A stretch of 39,487 nt of DNA from Rubrivivax gelatinosus (lineage in GTDB: Bacteria; Pseudomonadota; Gammaproteobacteria; Burkholderiales; Burkholderiaceae_C): assembly GCF_016583785.1 (NCBI RefSeq), contig NZ_NRRU01000050.1:1-39487 (forward strand), in the 5' to 3' direction. Positions 10,208 to 18,286 of this stretch are shown here, piece after piece. The notes beneath the pieces are model-generated. The model was not told where the DNA came from, made no database searches, and worked only from the letters and a program-made list of their open reading frames with translations. The translations under genes were made by a program, and so were the position numbers. The stretch's first letter is position 1, and each line of letters starts with the position of its first letter.

Positions 10208-11832
10208 CGCCAGCGCCAGCCGTCCTCGCTCTCGGCGGCGCCGTCGGCGCCCAGCTTCAGCAGATGCGCCAGCAGCGAACGCCGCGCCGGCGCGTGCAGC
10301 AGCGGCGGCACGTCGGCATAGACCTCGGGCAGCAGCGCATCGACGTCGGCCTCGCCGCGGGCGCGCAGCGCCTGCAGCACACGTGCCTCGCGCCGCAGCC
10401 GGTGGCGGATCAGGCCGTCGAGCACGGCGCGCGTGTCGGCAACGAGGAAGCCGTGGCCGGGCGCGATCCAGGCCGGCGGCGCCGCCAGCAGCGCCGCGAG
10501 CGAATCGAGATAGGCCTTCATGTCGCCGTCGGGCGGGTTGATGACGACGGTCGAGCCCTGCATCACGTGGTCACCGCTGAACAGCAGGTCTTCGTCCTCG
10601 AGCCAGTAGCACAGGTGGTTGGAGGCGTGGCCGGGTGTGGCGACGACACGCAGCGTCGCGCCGCCGCAGTCCAGGCGCTCGCCGTCGGCGAGTTCACGTT
10701 CGGGCGCAAAGCTCGTGTCCTGGCCGTCGGCGAACTCGGCGCGGCGGCCGTACACCGGCGCGCCGGTGGCCGCCGCCAGCGCCGCGGCGCCGGGCGAATG
10801 GTCGCGGTGGGTGTGGGTGACGAGGATGCGCGTTATGCGTCCTGGCGCCGCCGCCAGCAGCGCCTGCAGGTGGCGCGCGTCGGCCGGGCCGGGGTCGATC
10901 ACGGTCCAGGCCTGGCCCGAGCCGACCAGATAGCTGTTCGTGCCCGGGCCGGTCATCAGCCCGGCGTTGGGCGCGGTGATGCGCAGCACGAGCGGCGACA
11001 GCCGCACCGCGGCCCCGGGCACGAGTTCGGCGCAGACGTCCGCGCGCCCCGCCGGGTCCAGCCGGCCGGCCTCGGCCCAGGCCGGGTGTTCGGGCAGCAG
11101 CACGCAGCGGCTGCCGTCGGCGCGGCGCGCGGCGCGTGGCATCGTCAGCCGCACCTGGCGCGAAGCCGACTCGGCCAGCGCGGCATCGACGTCGGCAAAC
11201 GGCAGCAGTTCCTGCAGCAGGCGTTCGGTCACCGGCAGCAGCTTGAGCCCTCGCGCCGGGGCCAGCGCGGCCTGCGGCGTCAGCCACATCAGCTCCAGCG
11301 CCTCGGCGCCGTCGGCTTCGCCGGACTGGCCTTCGGGGGCGCGCGCCGCGAAAAAACGCGTGTCGAAACGTTTGGGCACGCCCGGCGGCGTCAGCCAGTG
11401 GCTGTGGTAGCTCAGCCCGCGCAGGTCCAGGCACAGGCCGAGCGCGGCGCAGGCCTCGGCGATGCCGGCTTCGCCGGCGTGCAACCGCTGCCGCCACGGC
11501 GCCGCCGCGGCGGCGTCGACCGGGCGGTCGGCGAGCAGCAGGCCGGTCTCCTCGAAACACTCGCGCAGCGCGGCGACGGCGTAGTCCAGCCCGCCTTGCG
11601 CCAGGCCGAGACGCGTCGACAGCGCGGCCTCGTCGCCGCCCAGCGTGCAGGCGTGCCCGGCGCGGTCGCGCGTGTCGAGCACGCCGCCGGGAAAGACGCA
11701 GATGCCGCTGCGGTGGTCGTCGGCACGTTCGGCGCGGCGCAGCAGCAGCACTTCGAGCCCGGCGGGCGCGTCGCGCAGCAGCAGCAGCGACGCCGCCGGC
11801 CGGGCATCGGCCGGCACGCGGTAGCCGTTCAA
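10159..11832 (-). CDS. NUDIX hydrolase / metallo-beta-lactamase fold fusion protein
   Basis: A 557-residue two-domain protein. The N-terminal half is NUDIX: FPGGVLD opens the box, about 30 extra residues follow, then RECFEETGL completes the REUXEEXGU part. This interrupted box resembles the NUDT19 type. The C-terminal half is a metallo-beta-lactamase fold with [10 protein letters not shown] (about residue 338), [16 protein letters not shown] and APGHG, close to the LACTB2/RNase-Z-like hydrolases. The substrate is unknown; a CoA-ester or nucleoside-diphosphate activity plus a hydrolytic second step is a guess. The start is TTG at 11832: it overlaps the upstream stop (TTGA) and has GAGG about 7 bases upstream. 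GTG at 11817 is the alternative. The last codons read into the antisense of bpt. Confidence 0.87.
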   Translation of the reverse strand: MNGYRVPADARPAASLLLLRDAPAGLEVLLLRRAERADDHRSGICVFPGGVLDTRDRAGHACTLGGDEAALSTRLGLAQGGLDYAVAALRECFEETGLLLADRPVDAAAAAPWRQRLHAGEAGIAEACAALGLCLDLRGLSYHSHWLTPPGVPKRFDTRFFAARAPEGQSGEADGAEALELMWLTPQAALAPARGLKLLPVTERLLQELLPFADVDAALAESASRQVRLTMPRAARRADGSRCVLLPEHPAWAEAGRLDPAGRADVCAELVPGAAVRLSPLVLRITAPNAGLMTGPGTNSYLVGSGQAWTVIDPGPADARHLQALLAAAPGRITRILVTHTHRDHSPGAAALAAATGAPVYGRRAEFADGQDTSFAPERELADGERLDCGGATLRVVATPGHASNHLCYWLEDEDLLFSGDHVMQGSTVVINPPDGDMKAYLDSLAALLAAPPAWIAPGHGFLVADTRAVLDGLIRHRLRREARVLQALRARGEADVDALLPEVYADVPPLLHAPARRSLLAHLLKLGADGAAESEDGWRWRYVAAGSCQTPSTSSS

Positions 11833-12221
11833 GCCAGGACCTCGGCGCGCAGGCGCTCGGCCAGCGCCTGCACCTCGGGCGCCAGGTCGCGTGCCGGGCG
11901 GCCGTCGGCCAGCGTCGAGCGCAGCAGCCGGCGTAGCGTCTCGGGCTGCGGCGTCAGCGGGCCGAAGAAACGCACCGCGTCGCGGTCGAAGACGAGCACG
12001 CTGGGGAAGGTCTCGACGTCGAGCTCGCCGAGCAGCTCGGCCTCGTCCTCGATGTCGAGCCAGCGCCGCGCCAGGCCGGGGAACTCGGCCGCGACGCTGG
12101 CGAGCACCGGGGCATAGGCATCGCAGGTGCGGCACCAGGCGGCGCAGAGCACGACAACGCAGACGCAGACGGAGGCGGAGGCGGAGGCGGAGGCGCCACC
12201 GGCGCCGGACAGATCGTTCAT
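11829..12221 (-). CDS. Thioredoxin-fold protein with WCRTC active site
   Basis: A 130-residue protein. The redox motif C30-R-T-C33 follows a hydrophobic strand (VVVLCAAW). The segment LDVETFPSVLVFDRD contains the cis-Pro after Thr-Phe that is typical of thioredoxins. The N-terminus carries Ala-Ser repeats coded by a hexanucleotide repeat just before the first strand. There is no clear signal peptide, so the protein is probably cytoplasmic. ATG 12221 was chosen over a longer frame because the upstream part looks untypical. It is coupled by TTGA to the NUDIX-MBL gene. The substrate is unknown. Confidence 0.82.
   Translation of the reverse strand: MNDLSGAGGASASASASVCVCVVVLCAAWCRTCDAYAPVLASVAAEFPGLARRWLDIEDEAELLGELDVETFPSVLVFDRDAVRFFGPLTPQPETLRRLLRSTLADGRPARDLAPEVQALAERLRAEVLA
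12159..12194. repeat. Hexanucleotide simple-sequence repeat in a coding region
   Basis: Four perfect GGAGGC units (12171-12194) are preceded by two degenerate ACGCAG-type units. On the minus strand they code for the Ala-Ser run at the N-terminus of the thioredoxin-fold protein. A unit length of six keeps the frame, so copy changes would alter length without breaking the gene. Confidence 0.8.
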
Positions 12222-12373
12222 CGGCCGGGACTGTAGCGCTGCCGTGCGGACCGCAGCGACCTGCCGCAGATCAAGCGTCCAAGCCGGCACTCTCCCACGA
12301 CGCCGGCGCGGCGATACGCGCGAGGGTTTGCACTAGCCTGTAGGATTTGACCTGGGTTCATTTGAAACAGGTC

Positions 12374-13147
12374 ATGAGTGCATTCAACGAAGAGCGCGTG
12401 CTGAGCGTCCACCACTGGACGGACCGCTTGTTCACCTTTACGACGACGCGCGACCAGTCGCTGCGTTTCTCCAACGGCCACTTCACGATGATCGGCCTGC
12501 GTGTCGAAGGCAAGCCGCTGCTGCGCGCCTACAGCATCGTCAGCCCGAACTACGAGGAGCACCTCGAGTTCCTCAGCATCAAGGTGCCCAACGGCCCGCT
12601 GACGTCGCGGCTGCAGCACATCCAGGTGGGCGACAGCGTCATCGTCGGCCGCAAGCCCACCGGCACGCTGCTGATCGACTATCTGACGCCGGGCAAACGC
12701 CTGTACCTGATGTCCACCGGCACCGGTCTGGCGCCGTTCATGTCGATCATCCGCGACCCGGACACCTACGAGAAGTTCGAGAAGGTGATCCTGGTGCACG
12801 GCGTGCGCCAGGCCGAGGAACTGGCCTATCACGACCTGCTGACCAAGACTCTGCCCGAGCACGAGTTCCTGGGCGAGATGATCCAGAACCAGCTGCTGTA
12901 CTACCCGACGGTGACGCGCGAGGCCTACCGCAACCGCGGCCGCATCACCGAGCTGATGCAGTCGGGCAAGCTCTTCGACGACCTCGAACTGCCGATGATC
13001 GACCCGATCCACGACCGGGTGATGATCTGCGGCAGCCCGGCGATGCTGCGCGACCTGAAGCACATGCTCGAAGGCATGCGCTTCAAGGAAGGCAACACCT
13101 CGACGCCGGGCGACTTCGTCATCGAGCGCGCGTTCGCCGACCAGTGA
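12374..13147 (+). CDS. fpr: Ferredoxin/flavodoxin-NADP(+) reductase
   Basis: A 257-residue FAD enzyme that exchanges electrons between NADP(H) and ferredoxin or flavodoxin in the cytoplasm. The start MSAFNEERVLSVHHWTD is the standard Fpr N-terminus; an in-frame ATG 27 bases upstream (12347) is less likely. FAD-binding RAYSIVSP, the NADP-binding GTGLAPFMSI segment and the C-terminal FVIERAF match the subfamily. The gene stands alone, with a divergent thioredoxin-type gene on one side and a convergent Rieske gene on the other. A role in oxidative stress or Fe-S metabolism is typical of the family. Confidence 0.94.
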   Translation: MSAFNEERVLSVHHWTDRLFTFTTTRDQSLRFSNGHFTMIGLRVEGKPLLRAYSIVSPNYEEHLEFLSIKVPNGPLTSRLQHIQVGDSVIVGRKPTGTLLIDYLTPGKRLYLMSTGTGLAPFMSIIRDPDTYEKFEKVILVHGVRQAEELAYHDLLTKTLPEHEFLGEMIQNQLLYYPTVTREAYRNRGRITELMQSGKLFDDLELPMIDPIHDRVMICGSPAMLRDLKHMLEGMRFKEGNTSTPGDFVIERAFADQ

Positions 13148-13161
13148 GCACCGGGTGCCCT

Positions 13162-13178
13162 CGGGCGTCCGGCGCCCG
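13162..13178. terminator. Possible hairpin terminator between fpr and petA
   Basis: CGGGCG (13162-13167) and CGCCCG (13173-13178) form a perfect six-base stem with a 5-base loop, in the 79-base space between two convergent genes. No T-run follows, so termination is not certain. Confidence 0.35.
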
Positions 13179-13226
13179 CGGCGGGTCATCCCCGCGGCAG
13201 GCGTCGGCGGCCTCCGGGCAACTTGC

Positions 13227-13844
13227 TCAGGCGGGTATGCCGCTCTGGTCCTCGCCGATCAGCAGCCGGCCTCCGGCCACGTACATGTGCGGCGGGATCT
13301 CCAGGTTGGTCGGCGCCGGCTTGTTCTTGAAGACGCGGCCGGCGGTGTCGAAGGTCGAGCCGTGGCAGGGGCAGAAGAAGCCGCCCGGCCAGTCGGCCGG
13401 AACACTCGGGTTGCCGCTGCCTTTGGCCACCTTGCTCGGCGAGCAGCCCAGGTGGGTGCAGATGCCGATCGCGACGAAGACCTCGGGGTTGATCGCACGC
13501 GTCGGGTTCTTCGCGTAGTCGGGCTGCTGCTTGCGTTCGGAGTTCGGGTCGACGAGCTGGTCGTCGTGGTCCTTCAGCGCCGCCAGCATCTCCGGCGTGC
13601 GGCGCAGGATCCACACCGGCTTGCCGCGCCACTCCACCGTCTTCAGCTCGCCGGGCGCGATCGCCGAAATGTCGACCTCGACCGGCGCGCCCGCGGCCTT
13701 GGCGCGTTCGCTCGGCGCCAGCGTCGTGACGAAGGGAATGGCCGTCGCGACCGCGGCCGCGCCGCCGGCCGCGCTCGTCACCATGATCCAGGTCCGGCGT
13801 TCGGCGTTGGCCGGGGAGCCGGGGGCGGGCAGCGTGATGTCCAT
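13227..13844 (-). CDS. petA: Rieske iron-sulfur protein of the cytochrome bc1 complex (orphan copy)
   Basis: A 205-residue protein. The [2Fe-2S] ligands are C129-T-H131 and C158-P-C160-H161-G-S; C134 and C160 are placed to form the usual disulfide. The N-terminus ERRTWIMVTSAAGG is a Tat-type membrane anchor (residues ~15-45). The start ATG 13844 has AGAAGGA upstream. In the bc1 complex this subunit takes electrons from quinol to cytochrome c1. The cytochrome b and c1 genes that normally follow petA are absent: downstream lies the convergent fpr. I recall that Rubrivivax gelatinosus has two Rieske genes, one outside petABC; this would fit the second, but that assignment is inference. Confidence 0.92.
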   Translation of the reverse strand: MDITLPAPGSPANAERRTWIMVTSAAGGAAAVATAIPFVTTLAPSERAKAAGAPVEVDISAIAPGELKTVEWRGKPVWILRRTPEMLAALKDHDDQLVDPNSERKQQPDYAKNPTRAINPEVFVAIGICTHLGCSPSKVAKGSGNPSVPADWPGGFFCPCHGSTFDTAGRVFKNKPAPTNLEIPPHMYVAGGRLLIGEDQSGIPA

Positions 13845-14021
13845 GGGTCAGGGTCCTTCTCGAAGATACGTCGGCATGACTCATTCAATCGCCGTGCCAA
13901 CCGACTGGGCAGCGAAATCTCTTTGCGCGACAAACACTTGCGTCATTCGACCGAATCCTGTCAGCGCGCCGGAGCGCCAGCCGTGACAGTCGGAGCTGCC
14001 AAAAACGGCAGTCCCGCCGGT

Positions 14022-14027
14022 TACACT
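14022..14027 (+). promoter_or_regulatory. Possible -10 element for the sigma-54 activator gene
   Basis: TACACT ends seven bases before the ATG, so a start at the A of ATG (leaderless mRNA) would be possible. No good -35 is seen. A CTGCC/GGCAG hairpin lies just upstream (13996-14011). Confidence 0.25.
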
Positions 14028-14033
14028 GGCGGC

Positions 14034-15386
14034 ATGTCCGCACAAGCCGCCGTCCCCTTGCAGCCGCAGGCGCCGGCCGAACTCGTCAGTTATCTCGAAG
14101 GCCTGGCCGAACCGCACATCGTCTTCGACCGGCGCTACCGCATCGTCGCCGCCAACGCCGCCTACCGGCGCCAGTACAGCCCAGAGGCCAGCGTGCTCGG
14201 CCACACCTGCTACGGCGTCTCGCACCGCTTCGCCGTGCCCTGCGACCAGGCCGGCGAGTCCTGCCCGCTGGCGCGCTCGCGCGAGTCGGGCCAGCGCGAA
14301 CGTGTGCTGCACCTGCACCATACACCCCAGGGCGAGGCCTACATCGACATCGAGCTGACGCCGCTGGCCGACGCCGGCGGCGAGCCGGCGCTGTACGTCG
14401 AGCGCATGTCGCCGCTGCATGCGACCCAGGGCGCGGCGGCGACTGAAGGCCTGATCGGGCGCTCGCCGGCGTTCCGCGAGATGCTCGAGCAGATCGCCCG
14501 CGTGGCACCGTCAGAAGCCAGCGTGCTGCTGCTCGGCGAGTCGGGCACCGGCAAGGAACTGGTGGCACGCGCGCTGCACGAAGCCAGCGCGCGCGCCACG
14601 CAGGCGCTCGTCGTCGTCGACTGCGCCAGCCTGCCCGAGACCCTGTTCGAGGCCGAGGTCTTCGGCCACGAACGCGGCGCCTTCACCGGCGCGACGGCGA
14701 TGCGCACCGGCCTGGCCGAGACCGCCAACGGCGGCACGCTCTTCCTCGACGAGGTCGGCGACATTCCGCTGCCGATGCAGGTCAAGCTGCTGCGCCTGCT
14801 CGAAAGCGGCACCTTCCGCCGCGTCGGCAGCAGCGAGCTGCGCCGCACCGACGTGCGTGTCGTCGCCGCGACCCACCGCGACCTGGGCGCGATGGTCGCC
14901 GACGGCCGCTTCCGCGAAGACCTCTATTACCGGCTCGCGACCTTCCCGATCCGGCTGCCGCCGCTGCGTGAACGCGCTGGCGACCTGGCGCTGCTGGCTG
15001 CGGCGCTGCTGGCGCGGGTTGCGCCCAAGCGCCGGCTGACGCTGGCGCCGGCAGCGCTGGCGCAGCTGTCGGGGCTGCGTTTCCCGGGCAATGTGCGCGA
15101 ACTGCGCAACGTGCTCGAACGCGCCGCGCTGTTCTGCGACGGCGAGGTGATCGAGACCGCGCACGTCGAACGTGCGCTCGCCGCCGGGCTGCCGGTGGCG
15201 CCGGGCAGGCCCGCGCTCGCGGCGCCGGCGCGTTCGCTGCGCGAGATCTCGCGCCAGGCTCTGCGCGAACGCCTGGCGGCACACGGCGGGCGCCGCGCCG
15301 AGCTCGCGCGCGAACTGGGCATCAGCGAACGCACGCTCTACCGCCGGCTGCGCGAACTGGGCGAACACGAAAGCGGCACGCGATGA
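14034..15386 (+). CDS. Sigma-54-dependent activator with Cys/His-rich PAS sensor
   Basis: A 450-residue three-domain regulator. Residues ~15-125 form a PAS domain with C59-x4-H64-x5-C70-x6-C77, a pattern that could bind a metal or Fe-S centre or act as a thiol switch. Residues ~140-370 are the AAA+ domain: Walker A GESGTGKE (from 168), the sigma-54 contact loop GAFTGA (215-220), Walker B GTLFLDEVG and FPGNVRELRN. The C-terminus is a Fis-type helix-turn-helix (LARELGISERTLYRRL). It activates RpoN promoters, with targets unknown. It is divergent from petA across 189 bases and its stop overlaps the following RlmN-like gene (ATGA), so both are likely one unit. Confidence 0.92.
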   Translation: MSAQAAVPLQPQAPAELVSYLEGLAEPHIVFDRRYRIVAANAAYRRQYSPEASVLGHTCYGVSHRFAVPCDQAGESCPLARSRESGQRERVLHLHHTPQGEAYIDIELTPLADAGGEPALYVERMSPLHATQGAAATEGLIGRSPAFREMLEQIARVAPSEASVLLLGESGTGKELVARALHEASARATQALVVVDCASLPETLFEAEVFGHERGAFTGATAMRTGLAETANGGTLFLDEVGDIPLPMQVKLLRLLESGTFRRVGSSELRRTDVRVVAATHRDLGAMVADGRFREDLYYRLATFPIRLPPLRERAGDLALLAAALLARVAPKRRLTLAPAALAQLSGLRFPGNVRELRNVLERAALFCDGEVIETAHVERALAAGLPVAPGRPALAAPARSLREISRQALRERLAAHGGRRAELARELGISERTLYRRLRELGEHESGTR

Positions 15387-16426
15387 ACGGGACCGCGCCG
15401 CGCAGCGTCGCCGAGCTGCGCCAGCGCCTGCGCGCACTCGGCGCCGGCCCTCGCCACGAAGAGCGGCTGCTGCGCAACTGGGCCCAGCTGCGTGCGCCCG
15501 GCGCCGGCCGCGGCCAGGCCGAGCACTTCTACCCGCGTGCGCTGTACGAGGCGCTGCCGGACCTGTTCGGCGCGCTGGACACGCTCGCCACGCTGCGCTC
15601 CGCTCACCCGGCCGAAGACGGCGCCGAACGCCTGCTGGTGGCGCTCGGCGACGGCCAGACGGTCGAGAGCGTGCTGCTGCCGCGCGACGGCCTGTGCGTG
15701 TCGACGCAGGTCGGTTGCGCCGTCGGCTGCGTCTTCTGCATGACCGGGCGCGACGGGCTGCTGCGCCAGCTCGGCAGCGCCGAGATCGTCGCCCAGGTGC
15801 TGCTGGCGCGGCGCCGGCGCAGCGTCTCCAAGGTCGTGTTCATGGGCATGGGCGAGCCTTCGCACAACCTGGACGCGGTGCTGGAGGCGATCGAGCTGCT
15901 CGGCACCGCCGGCGGCATCGGCCACAAGAACCTGGTGTTCTCCACCGTCGGCGACCCGCGCGCCTTCGAGCGCCTGCCGCTGGGCCCGGTGAAACCGGCG
16001 CTGGCGCTGTCGCTGCACACGACCAAGGCCGAGCTGCGCGAGCGCCTGCTGCCGCGTGCGCCGCGCATGACGCCCGAGGAGATCGTCGACGCCGGCGAAC
16101 GCTACGCGCGTGCCACCGGCTACCCGATCCAGTACCAGTGGACGCTGCTCGACGGCATCAACGACGGCGACGACGAAGTCGACGCGATCGCGCGCCTGCT
16201 CGCCGGCCGCTACGCGATGATGAACCTGATCCCGTACAACGAGACCGAGGGCGACGCCTTCCGCCGCCCACCCTGGGAGCGTGCCGCCGAGATGGCGCGT
16301 GCACTCGGCCGGCGCGGCGTGCTGACGCGGCTGCGGCGCTCGGCCGGCCAGGACGTCGCCGGCGGCTGCGGCCAGCTGCGCGCCCGCGCCGCGCAGGAAC
16401 AGCCGGTCGTCTTCAGCGGCAGATAG
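15383..16426 (+). CDS. RlmN-family radical SAM RNA methyltransferase paralogue
   Basis: A 347-residue protein, shorter than the usual ~370-385 of RlmN. The radical SAM cluster motif CAVGCVFC is preceded by the catalytic Cys in GLCVSTQ; the methyl-carrying Cys is in DVAGGCGQL near the C-terminus. SAM-binding GMGEPSHNLD and the LHTTKAELR segment agree with the family. RlmN methylates C2 of A2503 in 23S rRNA and A37 in some tRNAs. Here the loop before the catalytic Cys is shortened and the N-terminal helical domain is reduced. Together with coupling to a sigma-54 activator, this suggests a regulated paralogue rather than the housekeeping enzyme. The RNA target is unknown. Confidence 0.87.
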   Translation: MNGTAPRSVAELRQRLRALGAGPRHEERLLRNWAQLRAPGAGRGQAEHFYPRALYEALPDLFGALDTLATLRSAHPAEDGAERLLVALGDGQTVESVLLPRDGLCVSTQVGCAVGCVFCMTGRDGLLRQLGSAEIVAQVLLARRRRSVSKVVFMGMGEPSHNLDAVLEAIELLGTAGGIGHKNLVFSTVGDPRAFERLPLGPVKPALALSLHTTKAELRERLLPRAPRMTPEEIVDAGERYARATGYPIQYQWTLLDGINDGDDEVDAIARLLAGRYAMMNLIPYNETEGDAFRRPPWERAAEMARALGRRGVLTRLRRSAGQDVAGGCGQLRARAAQEQPVVFSGR

Positions 16427-16436
16427 GCGCGGCGCG

Positions 16437-17624
16437 TCAGCCCGGCTGGCCGTCGGCGCGCACGCGCCAGAGCGAGGGCGCGTAGCGCCAGGCGTAGACC
16501 ACGAACGCGGCCGACCACAGCGCGCCCGAGGCGACGATGGCGGGCAGCGTCAGCGCCGGCGCCACCAGCGGCACGAAGACGCGCAGCGCCGCCGCGGCCA
16601 GCACCAGCCCGTAGGCGGCAACGTCCCAGCGGTCGGCACGCAGCGGCCGGCCGGTATGGCCGCGTGCGGTGCGCGTCATCATGCCCAGCGTCAACGCGCC
16701 GATCGCGCCGGCGGTCAGCGCATGCGCCGCCAGCGAAGCCGGCAGCCAGCCGAGCTCGGCGCCGGCGCGCAGCAGCAGGTGCAGCGGGATCCAGGCGTAG
16801 GCGGCATGCAGGATCCAGACGAGCGCATTGCCGCGCGTGCGCTGCGGCCGCCACAGCGCCAGGCGCGCGCCATGCGCGAGCGCGGCCAGCACGGCCACGG
16901 CAGCCGTCGCCACGCCCGGCAGGCCGGCGGCGTCGGCCGCCAGCAGCGCGAGCACGCTGCCCAGCGCCAGCTGTTCCAGCCGCGGCTGGCGCGTCGCGCC
17001 AGCACCCGGCACGCCGTTGTTGGTGAACATCGGCAGCACCCGGCCGGCGACCACCGCCATCACGAACAGCACCAGGTCCAGCCCGAGCTGCACGCCGGCG
17101 CGCAGCGGCAGGTCCAGCACGCCCAGCAGCGTCGCGTGGAACAGCGCCTGGGCGCCGGCCAGCGCCAGCAGCACGGCGATGAAGAAGTAGTTGCGCCGGT
17201 TGCGCCCCGCGACCAGCGCCTGGCCCAGGCCGAACGCCGCCAGCAGCGGGAAGGCGACGTTGACCACCGCCGCCGCCAGGCCCCAGGGCGTCAGCACCAG
17301 CACCCGGCCGGCGACCCAGAGCGCGGCCAGCGCCGCGAGCGCGGCGCCGGTGGGCGTGGGCCGGCCCGACCAGTTGCGGCCGGCGGTGAACAGGAAACCG
17401 ACGACCACCGCCAGCGTGAAGCCGAACAGCATCTCGTGCGCATGCCACAAGGGCCCGGCCAGGTAGGCACCGCCGAGCAGGCCGGCGTATTGCAGCGCCC
17501 AGAAGGCGATCGACAGCGCGGCGAAGCCGGCCGCCAGCAGGTAGAACGGGCGGAAACCCAGGCGCCACAGGCCGAAACCGCGGGCCGGGGGCGGTGGCGC
17601 CATGCGCAGCGGGATCGTCGTCAT
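16437..17624 (-). CDS. nnrS: NnrS family membrane protein
   Basis: A 395-residue polytopic membrane protein with about 12 hydrophobic segments. Family signatures are GFRPFYLLAA near the N-terminus, the WHAHEMLFGF histidine motif, GRNWSG, PMFTNNG and LGMMTRTARGHTGR. NnrS is a haem- and copper-containing protein linked to nitric oxide stress and denitrification; its exact reaction is not known. The ATG at 17624 overlaps the stop of the upstream Rrf2-type gene by 4 bases (ATGA), so expression is under the same NO-responsive operator. No NO reductase is in the window. Confidence 0.94.
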   Translation of the reverse strand: MTTIPLRMAPPPPARGFGLWRLGFRPFYLLAAGFAALSIAFWALQYAGLLGGAYLAGPLWHAHEMLFGFTLAVVVGFLFTAGRNWSGRPTPTGAALAALAALWVAGRVLVLTPWGLAAAVVNVAFPLLAAFGLGQALVAGRNRRNYFFIAVLLALAGAQALFHATLLGVLDLPLRAGVQLGLDLVLFVMAVVAGRVLPMFTNNGVPGAGATRQPRLEQLALGSVLALLAADAAGLPGVATAAVAVLAALAHGARLALWRPQRTRGNALVWILHAAYAWIPLHLLLRAGAELGWLPASLAAHALTAGAIGALTLGMMTRTARGHTGRPLRADRWDVAAYGLVLAAAALRVFVPLVAPALTLPAIVASGALWSAAFVVYAWRYAPSLWRVRADGQPG

Positions 17625-18088
17625 GCCGGCAGCTCCGCCGCGAACGGACGCGGCGGCTGGCCGATGCGCAGGATCAGGTCGAGCTGGTCGCGGTTGGCGA
17701 CCAGGTCCTCGAGCGTGTAGCGGTCGAGCACGGCGTAGAACGCGTCCACCGCCTCGCCGAGCACACCGCGCAGCCGGCACGACGGTGCGATGACGCAGCC
17801 GCCGCCGCTGCCGAAACACTCGGCCGGCATCGCCTCGCCCTCGGTGCGGCGCACGATGTCGCCGACGACGATGGCCTCGGCCGGCCGCGCCAGGCCCAGG
17901 CCGCCGCCCTTGCCGCGCACCGTCGCCAGCACGCCTTCGGTGGCCAGGAAGTGCACGACCTTGGTGAGGTGGTTCTCCGAGGCCGAGAAGCAGGCCGCGA
18001 TCTCGCCGATCGTCGCCCGCCGGCCCGGCCGCGTCGCCAGGTAGATCAGCACGCGCAGGCTGTAGTCGGTGAAGCTGGTGAGTTTCAT
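17621..18088 (-). CDS. nsrR: NsrR-type nitric oxide-sensing Rrf2 family repressor
   Basis: A 155-residue Rrf2 protein: MKLTSFTDYSLRVLIYLA and the winged helix (FSASENHLTKVVHFLA) are typical. Three Cys (C91, C98, C104) match the Fe-S ligand positions of NsrR; the first spacing is two residues longer than in Escherichia coli. NsrR holds an Fe-S cluster that reacts with NO, which relieves repression. A matching operator lies 9 bases upstream of the start, so autoregulation is likely. The gene is coupled to nnrS. IscR is a less likely alternative, given the operator sequence and the neighbour. Confidence 0.92.
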   Translation of the reverse strand: MKLTSFTDYSLRVLIYLATRPGRRATIGEIAACFSASENHLTKVVHFLATEGVLATVRGKGGGLGLARPAEAIVVGDIVRRTEGEAMPAECFGSGGGCVIAPSCRLRGVLGEAVDAFYAVLDRYTLEDLVANRDQLDLILRIGQPPRPFAAELPA

Positions 18089-18096
18089 CGCCGCGA

Positions 18097-18119
18097 AAGA
18101 TGCATTTTGAATGCAGCAA
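18097..18119. promoter_or_regulatory. NsrR operator
   Basis: The site fits the 11-1-11 NsrR palindrome. The left half AAGATGCATTT is perfect, one spacer base follows, and the right half GAATGCAGCAA keeps the AATGCA core (7 of 11). It sits immediately upstream of nsrR-nnrS, where a bound repressor would block transcription. Confidence 0.78.
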
Positions 18120-18286
18120 TATTAGTCGGCCGCGCGCGGGCCGGCAAGCGCGCGGCGTGAGCGATGCCGCCGGCGCCCGCGCTTGACCTGGCTCAGGGCG
18201 ACCGGCGCCGAGACCGGTTGCAATCGTTCCACCGTCTGGACTGCGTCCAGTTCTCGACGCCCAGCAACGGCAGACGAAAGACCCGC

